A stretch of 64,000 bases of DNA from Dehalococcoidia bacterium (GTDB lineage Bacteria; Chloroflexota; Dehalococcoidia; Lucifugimonadales; UBA3495). Made by a program: the position numbers and the translations under genes. The stretch lies in NCBI GenBank assembly GCA_022451925.1, contig JAKUNL010000002.1, positions 56,502 through 120,501 on the forward strand, given 5' to 3'. The notes under the pieces were generated by a model that was not told where the DNA came from, did no database searches, and saw only the letters and a list, made by a program, of their open reading frames with translations. Shown here in pieces: positions 1-10,216 of this stretch; the first letter of the stretch is position 1; each line of letters begins with the position of its first letter.

Positions 1-507
1 GTAGCCCTGCATCGTATAGAATCGACTTCCTGCCAGTTTAGTGCCGCGTTCAAAGTCTATGATTCCAAGTTCTTCGCCCAAGTCCCAGTGGGGTTTGGGT
101 TCAAAGTCCATTATTTGAGGCTCACCAACCTGGCGGATGATTACGCTGTCGGAATCGCTCTCTCCCAAAGGTACGTCGCCCTGGGGGAGATTGGGGATGG
201 TCAGCATAAGCTCGCTCATACGAGTGCCCAATTCTTTGGTTTTTTCATTTAGAGCGTCGGCCTGATTCCCAATTTCCCTCATATGTACGCGAGCTTCTTC
301 TGAGACCCCCTGGCCTTGTGAGCGTGCTTGGCCTAGTTCTTTGCTGACACGGTTGCGCTCTGCGTTCAGGTTGTCACGCTCAGTGATGGCCGAGCGGATG
401 GCGGTATCCAGCTCCAGGATTTCGGTTATGGAGTCGTCTTCACCCCTTGTTTTGAGGGCTTCTCGTACCTCATTAGGGTGTTCTCGTATGTGTTCGATAG
501 AAAGCAT
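1..507 (-). CDS. serS: seryl-tRNA synthetase, N-terminal part (truncated by window edge)
   Basis: Reverse-strand translation begins MLSIEHIREHPNEVREALKTRGED..., the typical SerRS N-terminal coiled-coil arm, including LDTAIRSAITERDNLNAERNRVSKELG and later PHWDLGEELGIIDFERGTKLAGSRFY. It runs off the left edge and is absent from the ORF track. Confidence 0.93.
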   Translation of the reverse strand, partial: MLSIEHIREHPNEVREALKTRGEDDSITEILELDTAIRSAITERDNLNAERNRVSKELGQARSQGQGVSEEARVHMREIGNQADALNEKTKELGTRMSELMLTIPNLPQGDVPLGESDSDSVIIRQVGEPQIMDFEPKPHWDLGEELGIIDFERGTKLAGSRFYTMQGY

Positions 508-799
508 GGTTATTTAGAGTACTCGATAAAGATTCTGACGGTCATGCTTAATTTAACAGTTCCTATGATGTCCTGATTGGGTAGTCCAGGATTTCTAGAT
601 TAATAAAGTAATGGCGGAAAAATTAGGATGCCATCGTTAATGCCAGTTGTGTGAGTTCAATCTAACCGCTCCTTTGATACGCAATAGACCTTTGGGAATA
701 AGCGTTAGTATCACTGCGTTCTAGTTGGATGGCAGCGTCGCAGTTAATTATTGATCGATGGAATTGTCCTGTTTGGTGATTTGTGGTTCCTGTTGTCGT

Positions 800-2359
800 C
801 TAAGCATTGAAGTCTTCAGAGTTTGATTGCTTTGTGGCGTTTGGGTCGTTGATGGCTTTTTCATATTCGTTTAATGCCAGGGTTCGCATCTGTGGGAAAA
901 GCAGCACATCTCTGATAGATGCTTGGCCCGACAGTAGCATGACCAAACGGTCAATTCCGATTCCCAGGCCACCTGTTGGTGGCATACCGTATTCCATGGC
1001 CGTCAGGAAATCGTCGTCTTGACGGTCAACGTCCTCGTTTTCAAAGAGTTGTTGTATTTTTGCTTGGACTTCGAACCGTTCCCGCTGCACCGCCGGGTCG
1101 TTTAGCTCACTGTAGGAGTTGGCAATCTCCATGCCAAAGGCGAAGGCTTCAAATCGTTCCACATAACCTGGGGTATCTGGCTTGGCCTTGGCCAGCGGAG
1201 ACATTTCCTCTGGGTAATCCAGGACAAATGTCGGCTGAATTAGGTTCGGCTCTACAAAAGTGGACAACAGCTTGTCGATGAGACGGCCACGGCTTTCCAG
1301 GACAGTGGTATCGATGCCAATCTCTGAAGCTTTTTTGCGTAGGGCGTCGTCGTCAGTGGATTCGAGATTGATTCCGCTACGTTTTTCCAATTCCTCTCTC
1401 AGGCTGACCCGATTCCAGGGAGGAGCAAAATCTATGACATCATCGCCTACCGTCACCTTGGTGGTGCCATTCACAGCCGTACAAATTGTGGAGACCATTT
1501 GTTCGACCATATCCATGACATCGTTGTAATCGGCGTACGCCTCGTAGCTCTCCAACAGGGTGAACTCTGGGTTATGGTCCTGGTCAATCCCTTCATTACG
1601 GAAAACTCGGCCAATCTCGTAGACTTTATCGAACCCGCCAATAATCAAGCGCTTCAAGTAAAGTTCGGTAGCGATACGTAGGTAAAGTCGCTGGTCGAGG
1701 GCATTGTGGTGGGTGACGAATGGCTGGGCGTGGGCACCGCCGGCTACCGGAACTAGAATGGGAGTGTCCACTTCGAGGAAGCCTCGGTCGTCTAGGAACC
1801 GGCGAATACCGCTAATCACTTTGCTACGCAGAACGAAGACCGGCATTATTTCATCCTGGTTGGCGATTAGGTCTAGGTACCGTTGCCGGTAGCGGGTCTC
1901 AACGTCTCTGAGACCGTGCCATTTCTCTGGAAGCGGCCGCATGCCCTTGGCTGTTACAGTTAGTTCCAAGGCATCAATGGTCACTTGACCGGTGCGAGTG
2001 CGCATCAAGTTGCCTTTGACCCCCAAATGGTCGCCCAAGTCCAAGTCTTTGATCAGGTCGAAGCCTTCATGGAGGTTGTTCTGGCGGAGGAGCACCTGGA
2101 TTACACCTGAGGCATCGCGGATATCCATGAAGGCTGCTTTACCCATGGTTCGCATAGATGAGATACGGCCAGCTAAAGTGATGTTTTTCAGCTTCTCGTC
2201 TATTGGATCAATGTTCTCTAATTCTTCAAAGAGATTGGTCGCTGCAGCCGTGTCGTACGAACGGTGAAACCTGGCCGGATAGGGGTCGATGCCGTTGTCT
2301 CGTATTCGGTCGAGCTTGGTGGCTCGATTGGCCATGAGTATGTCTTCTGGGTCTGGCAT
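800..2359 (-). CDS. lysS: lysyl-tRNA synthetase (class II); ORF is open to 2512 but the start is probably MPDPEDILMANRATKLDRI
   Basis: Class II LysRS motifs: GIDPYPARF, GRISSMRTMGKAAFMDIRD, RYRQRYLDLI, FRNEGIDQDHNPEFTLLESYEAYADY, GLGIGIDRLVMLLSGQASIRDVLLFPQMR. Confidence 0.95.
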   Translation of the reverse strand: MPDPEDILMANRATKLDRIRDNGIDPYPARFHRSYDTAAATNLFEELENIDPIDEKLKNITLAGRISSMRTMGKAAFMDIRDASGVIQVLLRQNNLHEGFDLIKDLDLGDHLGVKGNLMRTRTGQVTIDALELTVTAKGMRPLPEKWHGLRDVETRYRQRYLDLIANQDEIMPVFVLRSKVISGIRRFLDDRGFLEVDTPILVPVAGGAHAQPFVTHHNALDQRLYLRIATELYLKRLIIGGFDKVYEIGRVFRNEGIDQDHNPEFTLLESYEAYADYNDVMDMVEQMVSTICTAVNGTTKVTVGDDVIDFAPPWNRVSLREELEKRSGINLESTDDDALRKKASEIGIDTTVLESRGRLIDKLLSTFVEPNLIQPTFVLDYPEEMSPLAKAKPDTPGYVERFEAFAFGMEIANSYSELNDPAVQRERFEVQAKIQQLFENEDVDRQDDDFLTAMEYGMPPTGGLGIGIDRLVMLLSGQASIRDVLLFPQMRTLALNEYEKAINDPNATKQSNSEDFNA

Positions 2360-2852
2360 CAAGTCCTGAGGCTGTTTAGTTGAAATAATTAGTTGAAAAA
2401 GTGTTGGAATACAGCGAAATGCGTCGCGGTATCTGATTAGCGATTGTAATGCCGGGCCGTATTGTTGTAAAGGAATTCCTAGCTTCCCTAGGAGCGTTAG
2501 TTCAGGGTTCATACCTCTATTGTATTTGACTTACTTTATGTTCTTCATTAATATTTTTAATGTGACTGTCTTAGCATCTCAATGAATGAAGAAACCTAGT
2601 GTCAGTTTTACTTGAGTCCCTCAACTACGAGGCCCGAACAGGCCGGCGGTCTCGCTGGGTGTTAATTTAGGGTTTGGAACCATCTCAAGGTTTTCGTTTT
2701 CACTCCCTTTTTGGTCGGGCTCCCAATTTCTACGTAACTCTTTGGGCTATCTACTTATGTGGTCATTCGTTAGGTTTGGATGCTCTGCGTCCTTTGCAAG
2801 ACATCTCTCTGGATAATTAACAGGTAATTCTAACTCTGGTGAAGGCTTTGAT

Positions 2853-3746
2853 ATGAATTTTTTTTTAATGCGGCTCCCGTTATTTGGGTTGGTATCAATT
2901 ATTGTCCTGCTAATGGTGTCAGCTTGTGGCGGCAGCGATACCCCGGTCCTTCGAGTAGGTGGTATTCCGGATCAGGACGCCTCTAGACTTGCTCGGCGAT
3001 ATGATGGCTTCGCTGCACATCTCTCCCAAAAATTAGGGGTCGATGTGAAATACGTGCCCAGCTCTGATTACGCAGCCGTAGTTACAGCCTTCACACAGGG
3101 CAATCTAGATTTGGCCTTCTTTGGCGGGCTCACCGGTGTCCAAGCTCGGATACTTGATCCTGGGGCTCAGGCATTAGCTCAGCGTGAGAATGATGCTGAA
3201 TTCCATTCCAAATTTATCGTCCGAAATGATCTGTCAGCCACCTCTCTGAGTGGATTGATCGATATGGCGGAAGATTTGACTCTCACTTTTGGCAGTGAGA
3301 GTTCTACTTCGGGTCATCTGATGCCTCGGCACTTCTTGGAGTTGGCTGGTTTGGATCCGGATGCCAGCTTTAAATCTCCACCGAATTATTCAGGGTCTCA
3401 TGATCTGACTTGGCGTCTTGTTGAGAGCGGGGCTTTTGACGTAGGCGCCCTCAGTGAGGCTGTTTGGGATCGGGCGGTAGCAAATGGGATGGTGGACGCG
3501 GACAAGGTTCGCGTTTTGGAGACGTCACCGGCTTATTACGATTACAATTGGACTGCAGTTTCGGATATGGATGAGAAATTTGGTGACGGTTTCTCCCAGA
3601 AAATTCAGAAATCCCTTTTAGAATTGAACCCTGAGGAGAATCAAGAAATCTTGAGTTTGTTTAGCACGAATCGGTTCATCGTAACGGAAAACAGTAATTA
3701 CCGAACTATCGAGAGCATAGCCCGGGACCTCGGTATTATTAAATGA
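2853..3746 (+). CDS. PhnD-type periplasmic-binding lipoprotein of an ABC transporter (phosphonate/phosphite-like; possibly the putative selenate subfamily)
   Basis: Lipobox-like VSACGGS after a hydrophobic signal; PhnD-like fold signature LRVGGIPDQDAS...YAAVVTAFTQGNLDLAFFGGLTGVQAR; GSESSTSGHLMPR; KVRVLETSPAYYDYNWT. Confidence 0.85.
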   Translation: MNFFLMRLPLFGLVSIIVLLMVSACGGSDTPVLRVGGIPDQDASRLARRYDGFAAHLSQKLGVDVKYVPSSDYAAVVTAFTQGNLDLAFFGGLTGVQARILDPGAQALAQRENDAEFHSKFIVRNDLSATSLSGLIDMAEDLTLTFGSESSTSGHLMPRHFLELAGLDPDASFKSPPNYSGSHDLTWRLVESGAFDVGALSEAVWDRAVANGMVDADKVRVLETSPAYYDYNWTAVSDMDEKFGDGFSQKIQKSLLELNPEENQEILSLFSTNRFIVTENSNYRTIESIARDLGIIK

Positions 3747-4552
3747 GCCAGTATCAGAATTCCTCAAACCGAGCCACTCATGATATCAACCATTCCCGGT
3801 TCCTCGTTGACGGGAGGGGGCTTAGTAAGGTTTTTGGAACTCTGACGGCTGTGTCTCCTCTCGACATTGCTATTAAGGCCGGGGAGCGTGTAGCGCTCGT
3901 CGGCCCTAGTGGCAGCGGAAAGTCGACCATTCTGTACATTCTGGCTGGACTGATCCCACCGGACAGTGGCGATCTGTTCTTGGATTCCAAGTCCACCGTT
4001 GGACTTCAACCCGGTCGTGAGCTTTCCGAGTTTGTAGGGTTGATACGGCAACAGTTAGATCTTGTGCCGCAGCTTCCAGTAGTGCAGAACGTATTGGCCG
4101 GGCGGTTAGGACAATGGGGATTACTACGTTCCTTAGTTTCGTTATTCTCTGCTCGGGAACGGGACTCTGTCTTGGCAACGCTTTCTAAATTGGGTATAGC
4201 CGATAAGATAGATGAGCCTACATCACAGTTGTCTGGTGGCGAGCAACAAAGGGTTGCCATCGCAAGATTGATGTTGCAAGCGCCAAAGATCATTCTTGCG
4301 GACGAGCCAGTATCATCTCTGGACCCGGCTAGAGCTGATGAGATATTAAGATTGCTTACCGGATTGGCGGACGATATCGGCGGTGTGATGGTCGCCAGCT
4401 TGCACGCACCTGACTTGATACGCGAACACTTCACCCGGGTAATCGGGCTGCGGGAAGGTGTGCTCCAATTTGATATACCGAGCGAAGAGTTGATGCCTTC
4501 GGTACTCGAGGCTCTCTATGACCTGGACCAACAGCCCATTCCGATCTCTTGA
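3743..4552 (+). CDS. PhnC-type ABC transporter ATP-binding protein
   Basis: Walker A GPSGSGKST, signature LSGGEQQRVAIARLM, Walker B IILADEPVSSLDP. ATGA overlap with the upstream stop. Confidence 0.93.
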   Translation: MSQYQNSSNRATHDINHSRFLVDGRGLSKVFGTLTAVSPLDIAIKAGERVALVGPSGSGKSTILYILAGLIPPDSGDLFLDSKSTVGLQPGRELSEFVGLIRQQLDLVPQLPVVQNVLAGRLGQWGLLRSLVSLFSARERDSVLATLSKLGIADKIDEPTSQLSGGEQQRVAIARLMLQAPKIILADEPVSSLDPARADEILRLLTGLADDIGGVMVASLHAPDLIREHFTRVIGLREGVLQFDIPSEELMPSVLEALYDLDQQPIPIS

Positions 4553-5321
4553 TGCCAGGCGGCTACTGTCACTGGTTCTGATTGGCGCATTTGTGTGGAG
4601 CCTCTCTTCTGTTGATTGGCGGGGTGGTATCGTGCACACAGGCGGCGGTGACGCCCTTAAGGACTTCCCGCTTGCTCTATTCCCACCCGAGCTATCTCCG
4701 GGATTCTTGAAATTGGGCCTCATTGCTAGTTGGCAGACCGTGGTTCATGCCGTGGCTGGAATCACCTTGGCCATCATCATAGGCCTTCCTCTAGGGATAA
4801 TAGCCTCTGGTTCGTTAGGAAAGCCAGGCAGAGTCCGAATGTTGGTTGCTGCGGTTATGCGGTTCATTCTTGCGTTCATGCGTTCGATCCATGAATTGAT
4901 CTGGGCCGTCTTGTTCGTTGCTGCGTTTGGCTTATCTTCCTTGGCGGCTGTGCTGGCGATTGCCATTCCATACGCTGGAATATTGGGTCGGATTTACTCG
5001 GAACTACTTAATGACGTATCTGAGGGGCCACTGGACGGATTACGATCGGCCGGGGCCTCTCCGGCCGGAGTATTGATCTATGGTCGTATGCCGATGGTGC
5101 TCACTGATCTACTCAGTTACGGTTTTTATCGGTTTGAATGTGCTATTCGGGCCGCTGCCATCATGAGTTTTGTAGGTATTCGCGGACTAGGATTTGAGAT
5201 ACAACTTTCGCTACATGACCTGAAGTTTGCGGAGGTTTGGACTTTGCTTCTGTTCTTGTTCGGGCTGGTGCTGCTGGTTGATTATTGGAGTACCAGCGTG
5301 CGTCGGAGCCTGAATTCATGA
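4518..5321 (+). CDS. PhnE-type ABC transporter permease 1
   Basis: Multi-TM protein with permease EAA-like region (LDGLRSAGASPAGVLIYGRMPMVL) and FMRSIHELIWA. Overlaps the ATPase gene. Confidence 0.88.
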   Translation: MTWTNSPFRSLDARRLLSLVLIGAFVWSLSSVDWRGGIVHTGGGDALKDFPLALFPPELSPGFLKLGLIASWQTVVHAVAGITLAIIIGLPLGIIASGSLGKPGRVRMLVAAVMRFILAFMRSIHELIWAVLFVAAFGLSSLAAVLAIAIPYAGILGRIYSELLNDVSEGPLDGLRSAGASPAGVLIYGRMPMVLTDLLSYGFYRFECAIRAAAIMSFVGIRGLGFEIQLSLHDLKFAEVWTLLLFLFGLVLLVDYWSTSVRRSLNS

Positions 5322-6211
5322 TTACTGACAATTCTAAACTTGTCGAGGCTACGCGGGGCCTACGGGGAATCACTTTTCCTAGGGTGTCTTTGTATGGCTT
5401 TCTGGTTCTGTCAGTGGTTTCCTGGGCTTATATCATATTTGGGGTTGACAGCGGATTAGGGGACTTGTTCACGGGGAGGTCTTGGAGCAACGCCGGCCAC
5501 TTTTTTAGTCAGTTATTGGGCCTTGAAGGCGGTTTGACTGGTGGCGGCCGTCCGGCGTTCTTTGATTTGGGTCGCTGGGGTGAGACCGGAAAACTGGCCT
5601 ATAAAACATTAATGATGAGCGTCCTGGCCATTGGCTTGGCCGGATTTGGGGTGTTGGTGACTTTTTTGCCGGCGGCTAGAAACGTGAGCAACGGCGAACT
5701 AGGAGGGAGTCCATCGTTGGCGCTTGGAGTTTTGTACCATGTACTCCGGCTCTTTTTCGCTTTCACCAGGGCAGTTCCCGAGTTAATCTGGGCGATGGTG
5801 ATAGTGTTTTTCCTCTCTCCGGGAATACTGCCTGGGGCTATCGCTCTTGGGTTACATAACTACGGGATAGTTGGCAAGCTTTCGGCAGAAGTGGTCGAGA
5901 ATATGGATCCGGGTCCTGCGCGGGCTCTTCGCTCTGCCGGGGCAGGCAATATACAGATGTTAGCCTATGGAATCATACCTCAGGCAATGCCCCACTTTTT
6001 AACCTATCTACTTTATCGATGGGAAGTGGTGATCCGCACGACGGTGGTCGTGGGTTTTGTAAGCGCAGGAGGATTAGGCCAAGAGTTCAGGCTTAATCTG
6101 AGCTTTTTCCAATATACAGACGTATTCTTGATTATTCTATGGTATCTAATCTTGGTTCTGGCGGTAGATTTGCTCAGTGCCTTCTTGCGCCGCATGGTGC
6201 TTGTCCGATAG
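5318..6211 (+). CDS. PhnE-type ABC transporter permease 2
   Basis: FTRAVPELIWAMVIVFFLSPGILPG; EAA-like GPARALRSAGAGNIQMLAYGIIPQAMP. ATGA overlap with the previous gene (ATG at 5318). Confidence 0.88.
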   Translation: MITDNSKLVEATRGLRGITFPRVSLYGFLVLSVVSWAYIIFGVDSGLGDLFTGRSWSNAGHFFSQLLGLEGGLTGGGRPAFFDLGRWGETGKLAYKTLMMSVLAIGLAGFGVLVTFLPAARNVSNGELGGSPSLALGVLYHVLRLFFAFTRAVPELIWAMVIVFFLSPGILPGAIALGLHNYGIVGKLSAEVVENMDPGPARALRSAGAGNIQMLAYGIIPQAMPHFLTYLLYRWEVVIRTTVVVGFVSAGGLGQEFRLNLSFFQYTDVFLIILWYLILVLAVDLLSAFLRRMVLVR

Positions 6212-6227
6212 TCGGGGACAATTGAGT

Positions 6228-6998
6228 CTAAATGTTTACAGGATAGATGACTTGTATGACTCTGTTGTCTCTTAGACCGTCGAAATAGGGATGAGGTCGA
6301 TCCGGGTTCTGTAGCCAACGCCGCACGAAGTAGGCAATCAGGTTCGACAACTGGTTACCTACCGAGTTTGCTGATTTCACGAAGCAGATATCGTCGATCA
6401 GTCCGGTTGCGTCGATTCCCTCATCTGAGCGTAGGAACTCACCCATGAAGTTACTCTCTAATGATGCTCCGGTTTGGGCTATTATCAAAGAATGGTTGGT
6501 GATTGGCATTGCCCCATCCATGATCTGATCCTCGGACATCAAGGACATGTTTAGTTCGTCTAGAAACATGCTTACAGCGAAGAAAAACTTGTTTACCAGA
6601 GGGCCGGTGGGGGTCTCCCACATGTCAACGTAGTCGTTGTTTCCGGCTGCTTTTGCGTCTTGAAATTGTTGCTTGTTCACGTAGGAAGTGATTACTGGAG
6701 TTTCGCGCCGAATCATGATCCCAAGGCAATCTTGAATCAACTCGTTGCGCCTCAAGGGAGGCCAGGAGGAAAAATATCCAAGACCTTGGTAGATATCAAC
6801 AGGACGGAGCACATCTGGTGCGCCCTCTTCGCCCAGGGGTGAACCAAAATGGCGTCGACAAAGGGCGTTGAATTCTCCGTTCACAGAGATGGATTGGCTT
6901 TCGTGGATGAACAGACCGGTGTAGATCTGGAATTGTTGAGATGGGTCTTTGACTGTCGAACCGGTGAGCCCAGATTCTCCAACATAGGTTAAGAACAT
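6228..6998 (-). CDS. DUF3800-like protein
   Basis: N-terminal MFLTYVGESG (DESG-like) and C-terminal IDDICFVKSANSVGNQLSNLIAYFVRRWL, the pattern of DUF3800 proteins. Confidence 0.75.
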   Translation of the reverse strand: MFLTYVGESGLTGSTVKDPSQQFQIYTGLFIHESQSISVNGEFNALCRRHFGSPLGEEGAPDVLRPVDIYQGLGYFSSWPPLRRNELIQDCLGIMIRRETPVITSYVNKQQFQDAKAAGNNDYVDMWETPTGPLVNKFFFAVSMFLDELNMSLMSEDQIMDGAMPITNHSLIIAQTGASLESNFMGEFLRSDEGIDATGLIDDICFVKSANSVGNQLSNLIAYFVRRWLQNPDRPHPYFDGLRDNRVIQVIYPVNI

Positions 6999-7139
6999 TT
7001 TCCTATCTCCAAAACAACCGCCGGAGCCGTTCCCGATGGAGGGTCCGATTCTCCGGCGTCTTTAATACGTTTCCTAATCTCTCCGGCAAACTGAGAGTGT
7101 GCGCATTGGAGGTGTTGCCGTTTGGGCCTTTGACGAGGT

Positions 7140-7784
7140 TTATTCCTCGGACGACTCTTCTGCCGCGCTCTCGGAAACATCTTCTCCGCCGTCTTCGGAG
7201 GTTGCCACCTCTTCGGCAACCCTTGGCAGTTCAATCCTGACAACGAGCTCTTCAGCGTCGGTTAGAAGAGAAGCAGATCCTGGAATCGGGAGGTCGGCAG
7301 CACGGATGACCGAATCTGCGCTATCCATGACTGCGAGGTCAACTTCAATCTGACTTGGCATCTCCAATGGGAGTGCTTGGACATCAACCGTGCGAAGTTG
7401 TTGCATCACGGTGCCATTGACCGAGCGTGCACCAGCTGATTCTCCCGTAAGTATGACCGGAACCTGAGCAGTCACTGGCCGGGTGATGTCGGCAGCCAGA
7501 AGATCAACGTGCATAAGGTCATCACGTATGGGGTGCCATTGAATCTCTCTAGCGAAGGCCAGGTGAGTGCCAGACTCCCCTTGGATGGTGATGTGGATGG
7601 GTGTAGCACCACCGGCTGCGGCTAGCGTCCTTATCAAGGTAGTGGCTTGGCATTGTAATGAGCGAGGCTCCATTCCCGGTCCGTAGAGGTGGACTGGCAC
7701 TATGCCTGCACGGCGCAAGCGGCCAACTTTCTTGCCCATCAGCTCTCTAGGGTCTAGTTCGATCTGTACTGCGTTTGTGGTCAT
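7140..7784 (-). CDS. rplY: 50S ribosomal protein L25/general stress protein Ctc
   Basis: MTTNAVQIELDPRELMGKKVGRLRRAGIVPVHLYGPGMEPRSLQ..., L25/TL5 N-domain and beta-domain; acidic C-terminal tail. Confidence 0.9.
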   Translation of the reverse strand: MTTNAVQIELDPRELMGKKVGRLRRAGIVPVHLYGPGMEPRSLQCQATTLIRTLAAAGGATPIHITIQGESGTHLAFAREIQWHPIRDDLMHVDLLAADITRPVTAQVPVILTGESAGARSVNGTVMQQLRTVDVQALPLEMPSQIEVDLAVMDSADSVIRAADLPIPGSASLLTDAEELVVRIELPRVAEEVATSEDGGEDVSESAAEESSEE

Positions 7785-8036
7785 GGGGCGGTGGTCTCCG
7801 ATCTGTTTGTACTTAAGATCTCTAGGAACCATCTAGTAGTCCCTTGGAGAGAAACTGTTAACTTGACGTTGTTGCGTGAAATTCCACTGCGCAACCGTCT
7901 AATGATAGCATTAGCCACCTAGAAAGTGAATGCCAGCTGGATTTAAGCCGTAATTCTGGTCCAGTCAAGCGGCGTTGGTGTCTGAATTCTTGACACTCGG
8001 TTTATCATGGTTTTGATTTAGACCGGAGGAACAAAC

Positions 8037-8948
8037 ATGGCGTCTCATTCCCTTGGGCTTTCTTTGTACCAAGCCGCACGAAAGATGGGAGTGCCTTTCA
8101 CAGACGAAAATGAACCCTTAGACCGAACGGTTAATGCCAACGGTTTAAATTTTCATTACCTTGAGTGGGGCGACCCTTCCAAACCTACATTGGTAATGTT
8201 TCACGGTGTCTCTCAGCAGGCCCACAGTTGGGATTTTATTAGCTTGAACTTATCTCCTGATTACCATGTTATTGCCGTTGATCAGCGAGGTCACGGTGAT
8301 ACCGATTGGGCCGACGACGGGAATTATTCCTTAGATTCCATGCAGGACGATATGGACGGTGTGATCGAAGGTTTGGGACTAGATGATTTCAACCTAATGG
8401 GCCATTCAATGGGTGGACGCAATAGCTTCATATGGGCGTCGCGACACCCGAAGACCTTGCGATCCCTGACTATCGTTGATACTGGTCCTGAAACTCAACG
8501 TAGGGGACAAGACCGCATCCGAAATTTCCGTGAACTTCCTAATAACCTGGATAGCTTCCAAGAGTTCGCAGATCGCATCAAGGAATATACCGGACGGACC
8601 GAAGAACAGGTTCTTGGGGCGCTAAAATATAGCATCCGCCAGACCTCTGATGGGAAATGGTCTTGGAAGTGGGATCCGGCTACCAAGAATCGAGGTCGGA
8701 GCGGCGGTGACCCTAACTGGCCCACAGAGAAGCTGTGGGAGTGCGTTCAGGCAATCGACTGCCCATCTTTGGTGCTGCGCGGTGACCGGAGTGACATCTT
8801 TGCTGAAGAAACTATGGTCAAGATGGGTGAGGTCATGTTTGACTGCACCACTGAGACTATTTCGAACGCCGGTCATTTGGTCCAGGGTGACAACCCGGTG
8901 GACTTCATAGCCGCAGCACGTGGTTTGTTATCTAGGGTGAACGGTTAA
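8037..8948 (+). CDS. alpha/beta hydrolase
   Basis: VMFHGVSQQAHSWD, nucleophile elbow MGHSMGGRNSF, late His in NAGHLVQGDNP. Confidence 0.92.
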   Translation: MASHSLGLSLYQAARKMGVPFTDENEPLDRTVNANGLNFHYLEWGDPSKPTLVMFHGVSQQAHSWDFISLNLSPDYHVIAVDQRGHGDTDWADDGNYSLDSMQDDMDGVIEGLGLDDFNLMGHSMGGRNSFIWASRHPKTLRSLTIVDTGPETQRRGQDRIRNFRELPNNLDSFQEFADRIKEYTGRTEEQVLGALKYSIRQTSDGKWSWKWDPATKNRGRSGGDPNWPTEKLWECVQAIDCPSLVLRGDRSDIFAEETMVKMGEVMFDCTTETISNAGHLVQGDNPVDFIAAARGLLSRVNG

Positions 8949-8977
8949 CTTACTCACCCCAGGTTTCATCTGGAATC

Positions 8978-10216
8978 TTAATTGACATCAATGAGCCTGG
9001 GGATCAGATCTCCTAGTCCAAACCCGACTCCAGCAGATATTGCTCCAATCACCAATATCTCCATTCCCTGTAGGAACGGCGAACGCTGTACCAATCGGCC
9101 TTTGCCCACCCCCAGAATGAACAGCCCAGCAAGCGCTGCTGAAATTGAAATTGTGATAGCCAGCCCTCCCTCTAAGAAGAAGTGGGGTAATATAGGCAGG
9201 ATAGCTCCTAAGATGAACGCAACACCCATCGTAAAGGCGTCTTTTATTGGGTTGGTCGTGTCATCAGGGCTGATGCCAAGTTCTTTCTCTACCAACGTGC
9301 GAAGCCACAATTCCTTGTCTTGGGAGATTTCGTCAGCAAGGTGCCTGGCTTCTTGGTAGGTCTTGCCTTCTCGTTGGTAGAGAACCACTAATTCGGCCAA
9401 TTCCTCGGCAGGACTCTCCTCTAGTTCTTGGGCCTCCCTCTCAATTTCGGCTCGCTGGACATCCTGTTCTGCCCTAGAACCCAAGAATGCTCCGGTGGCC
9501 ATTGATAACATACCTGGGAGTGCGGCTGCTAGCCCTGCCACTAGCACTGTGGCTTGGTTCTCCACTGCTACCGCTACACCAGTGACCAATGCTACGGTGC
9601 TGAGGAGTCCATCTTGGGCGCCAAATACCACTTCGCGCAAGCGGCCCATCCTGGCAACACGCCAACGCTCCCGGTCTATCTCCGTTGCCGCGCTCACATA
9701 GTCTGCCATGGTCATGCCATCTGTCTCGACGGTTAGCGCGCTGCCTGGAGCTGCTTCTGGGGTTGATGTTGGTGCTGATACCGGTTGAACGTTTGCGGCG
9801 GCAATAGCCGCTGTTTTAGCCTCTAGTAAATCAAGGGCGTTGGTGAACACCTCTAGGTGGTGGCGTTCCCTGTCCATAGCTAAGGCGAACGAGTCAGCAG
9901 CATCCTGGCGGCCTTCGTCTAAGGCATCCTGGATCATTTTGGGGTACATGGTGCTATATTCTTTGGACTCTCCTTCGGTGACCGTTCGTAGATTGATAAC
10001 GGTGGTGTCCAGTGCGCCCGAAACTCTAAGGTGGTTCATGCCGTGGATGGTTTCTGCTCCGGCTACCTCTTGAAATACCTGGGCGACCTCTGGGTGCCCT
10101 TCTTCCAGGGCTCTATGGGCGTAGGCGTTGTATTTCAAATGGGCCAAAGCCTCTGATACTATGGCCGACCAAAGGTTTCGTTCCGTCTTTGTCATCGACG
10201 GAGATTCTGAAGCCAT
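8978..10216 (-). CDS. ferritin-like/rubrerythrin domain fused to a VIT1/CCC1-type Fe/Mn transporter domain (erythrin-vacuolar iron transport family)
   Basis: N-terminal ferritin-like helices with AETIHGMNHLR and DRERHHLEVF; C-terminal VIT domain REVVFGAQDGLLSTVALVTGVAVA..., multiple TM helices. Confidence 0.88.
   Translation of the reverse strand: MASESPSMTKTERNLWSAIVSEALAHLKYNAYAHRALEEGHPEVAQVFQEVAGAETIHGMNHLRVSGALDTTVINLRTVTEGESKEYSTMYPKMIQDALDEGRQDAADSFALAMDRERHHLEVFTNALDLLEAKTAAIAAANVQPVSAPTSTPEAAPGSALTVETDGMTMADYVSAATEIDRERWRVARMGRLREVVFGAQDGLLSTVALVTGVAVAVENQATVLVAGLAAALPGMLSMATGAFLGSRAEQDVQRAEIEREAQELEESPAEELAELVVLYQREGKTYQEARHLADEISQDKELWLRTLVEKELGISPDDTTNPIKDAFTMGVAFILGAILPILPHFFLEGGLAITISISAALAGLFILGVGKGRLVQRSPFLQGMEILVIGAISAGVGFGLGDLIPRLIDVN

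Noticed and set aside
807-2267. Several plus-strand ORFs (71-101 aa) across lysS
   Set aside because: Antisense shadows of a clear lysyl-tRNA synthetase; low-complexity translations without recognisable domains.
2513-2852. Possible riboswitch or leader RNA upstream of the PhnD-like gene
   Set aside because: I could not identify a known riboswitch core or convincing structure; covariance search would be needed.
6228-6998. DUF3800 protein as a sign of a defence island or mobile element
   Set aside because: No restriction, toxin-antitoxin, transposase, integrase or phage gene adjoins it; flanks are transporter and ribosomal protein genes.
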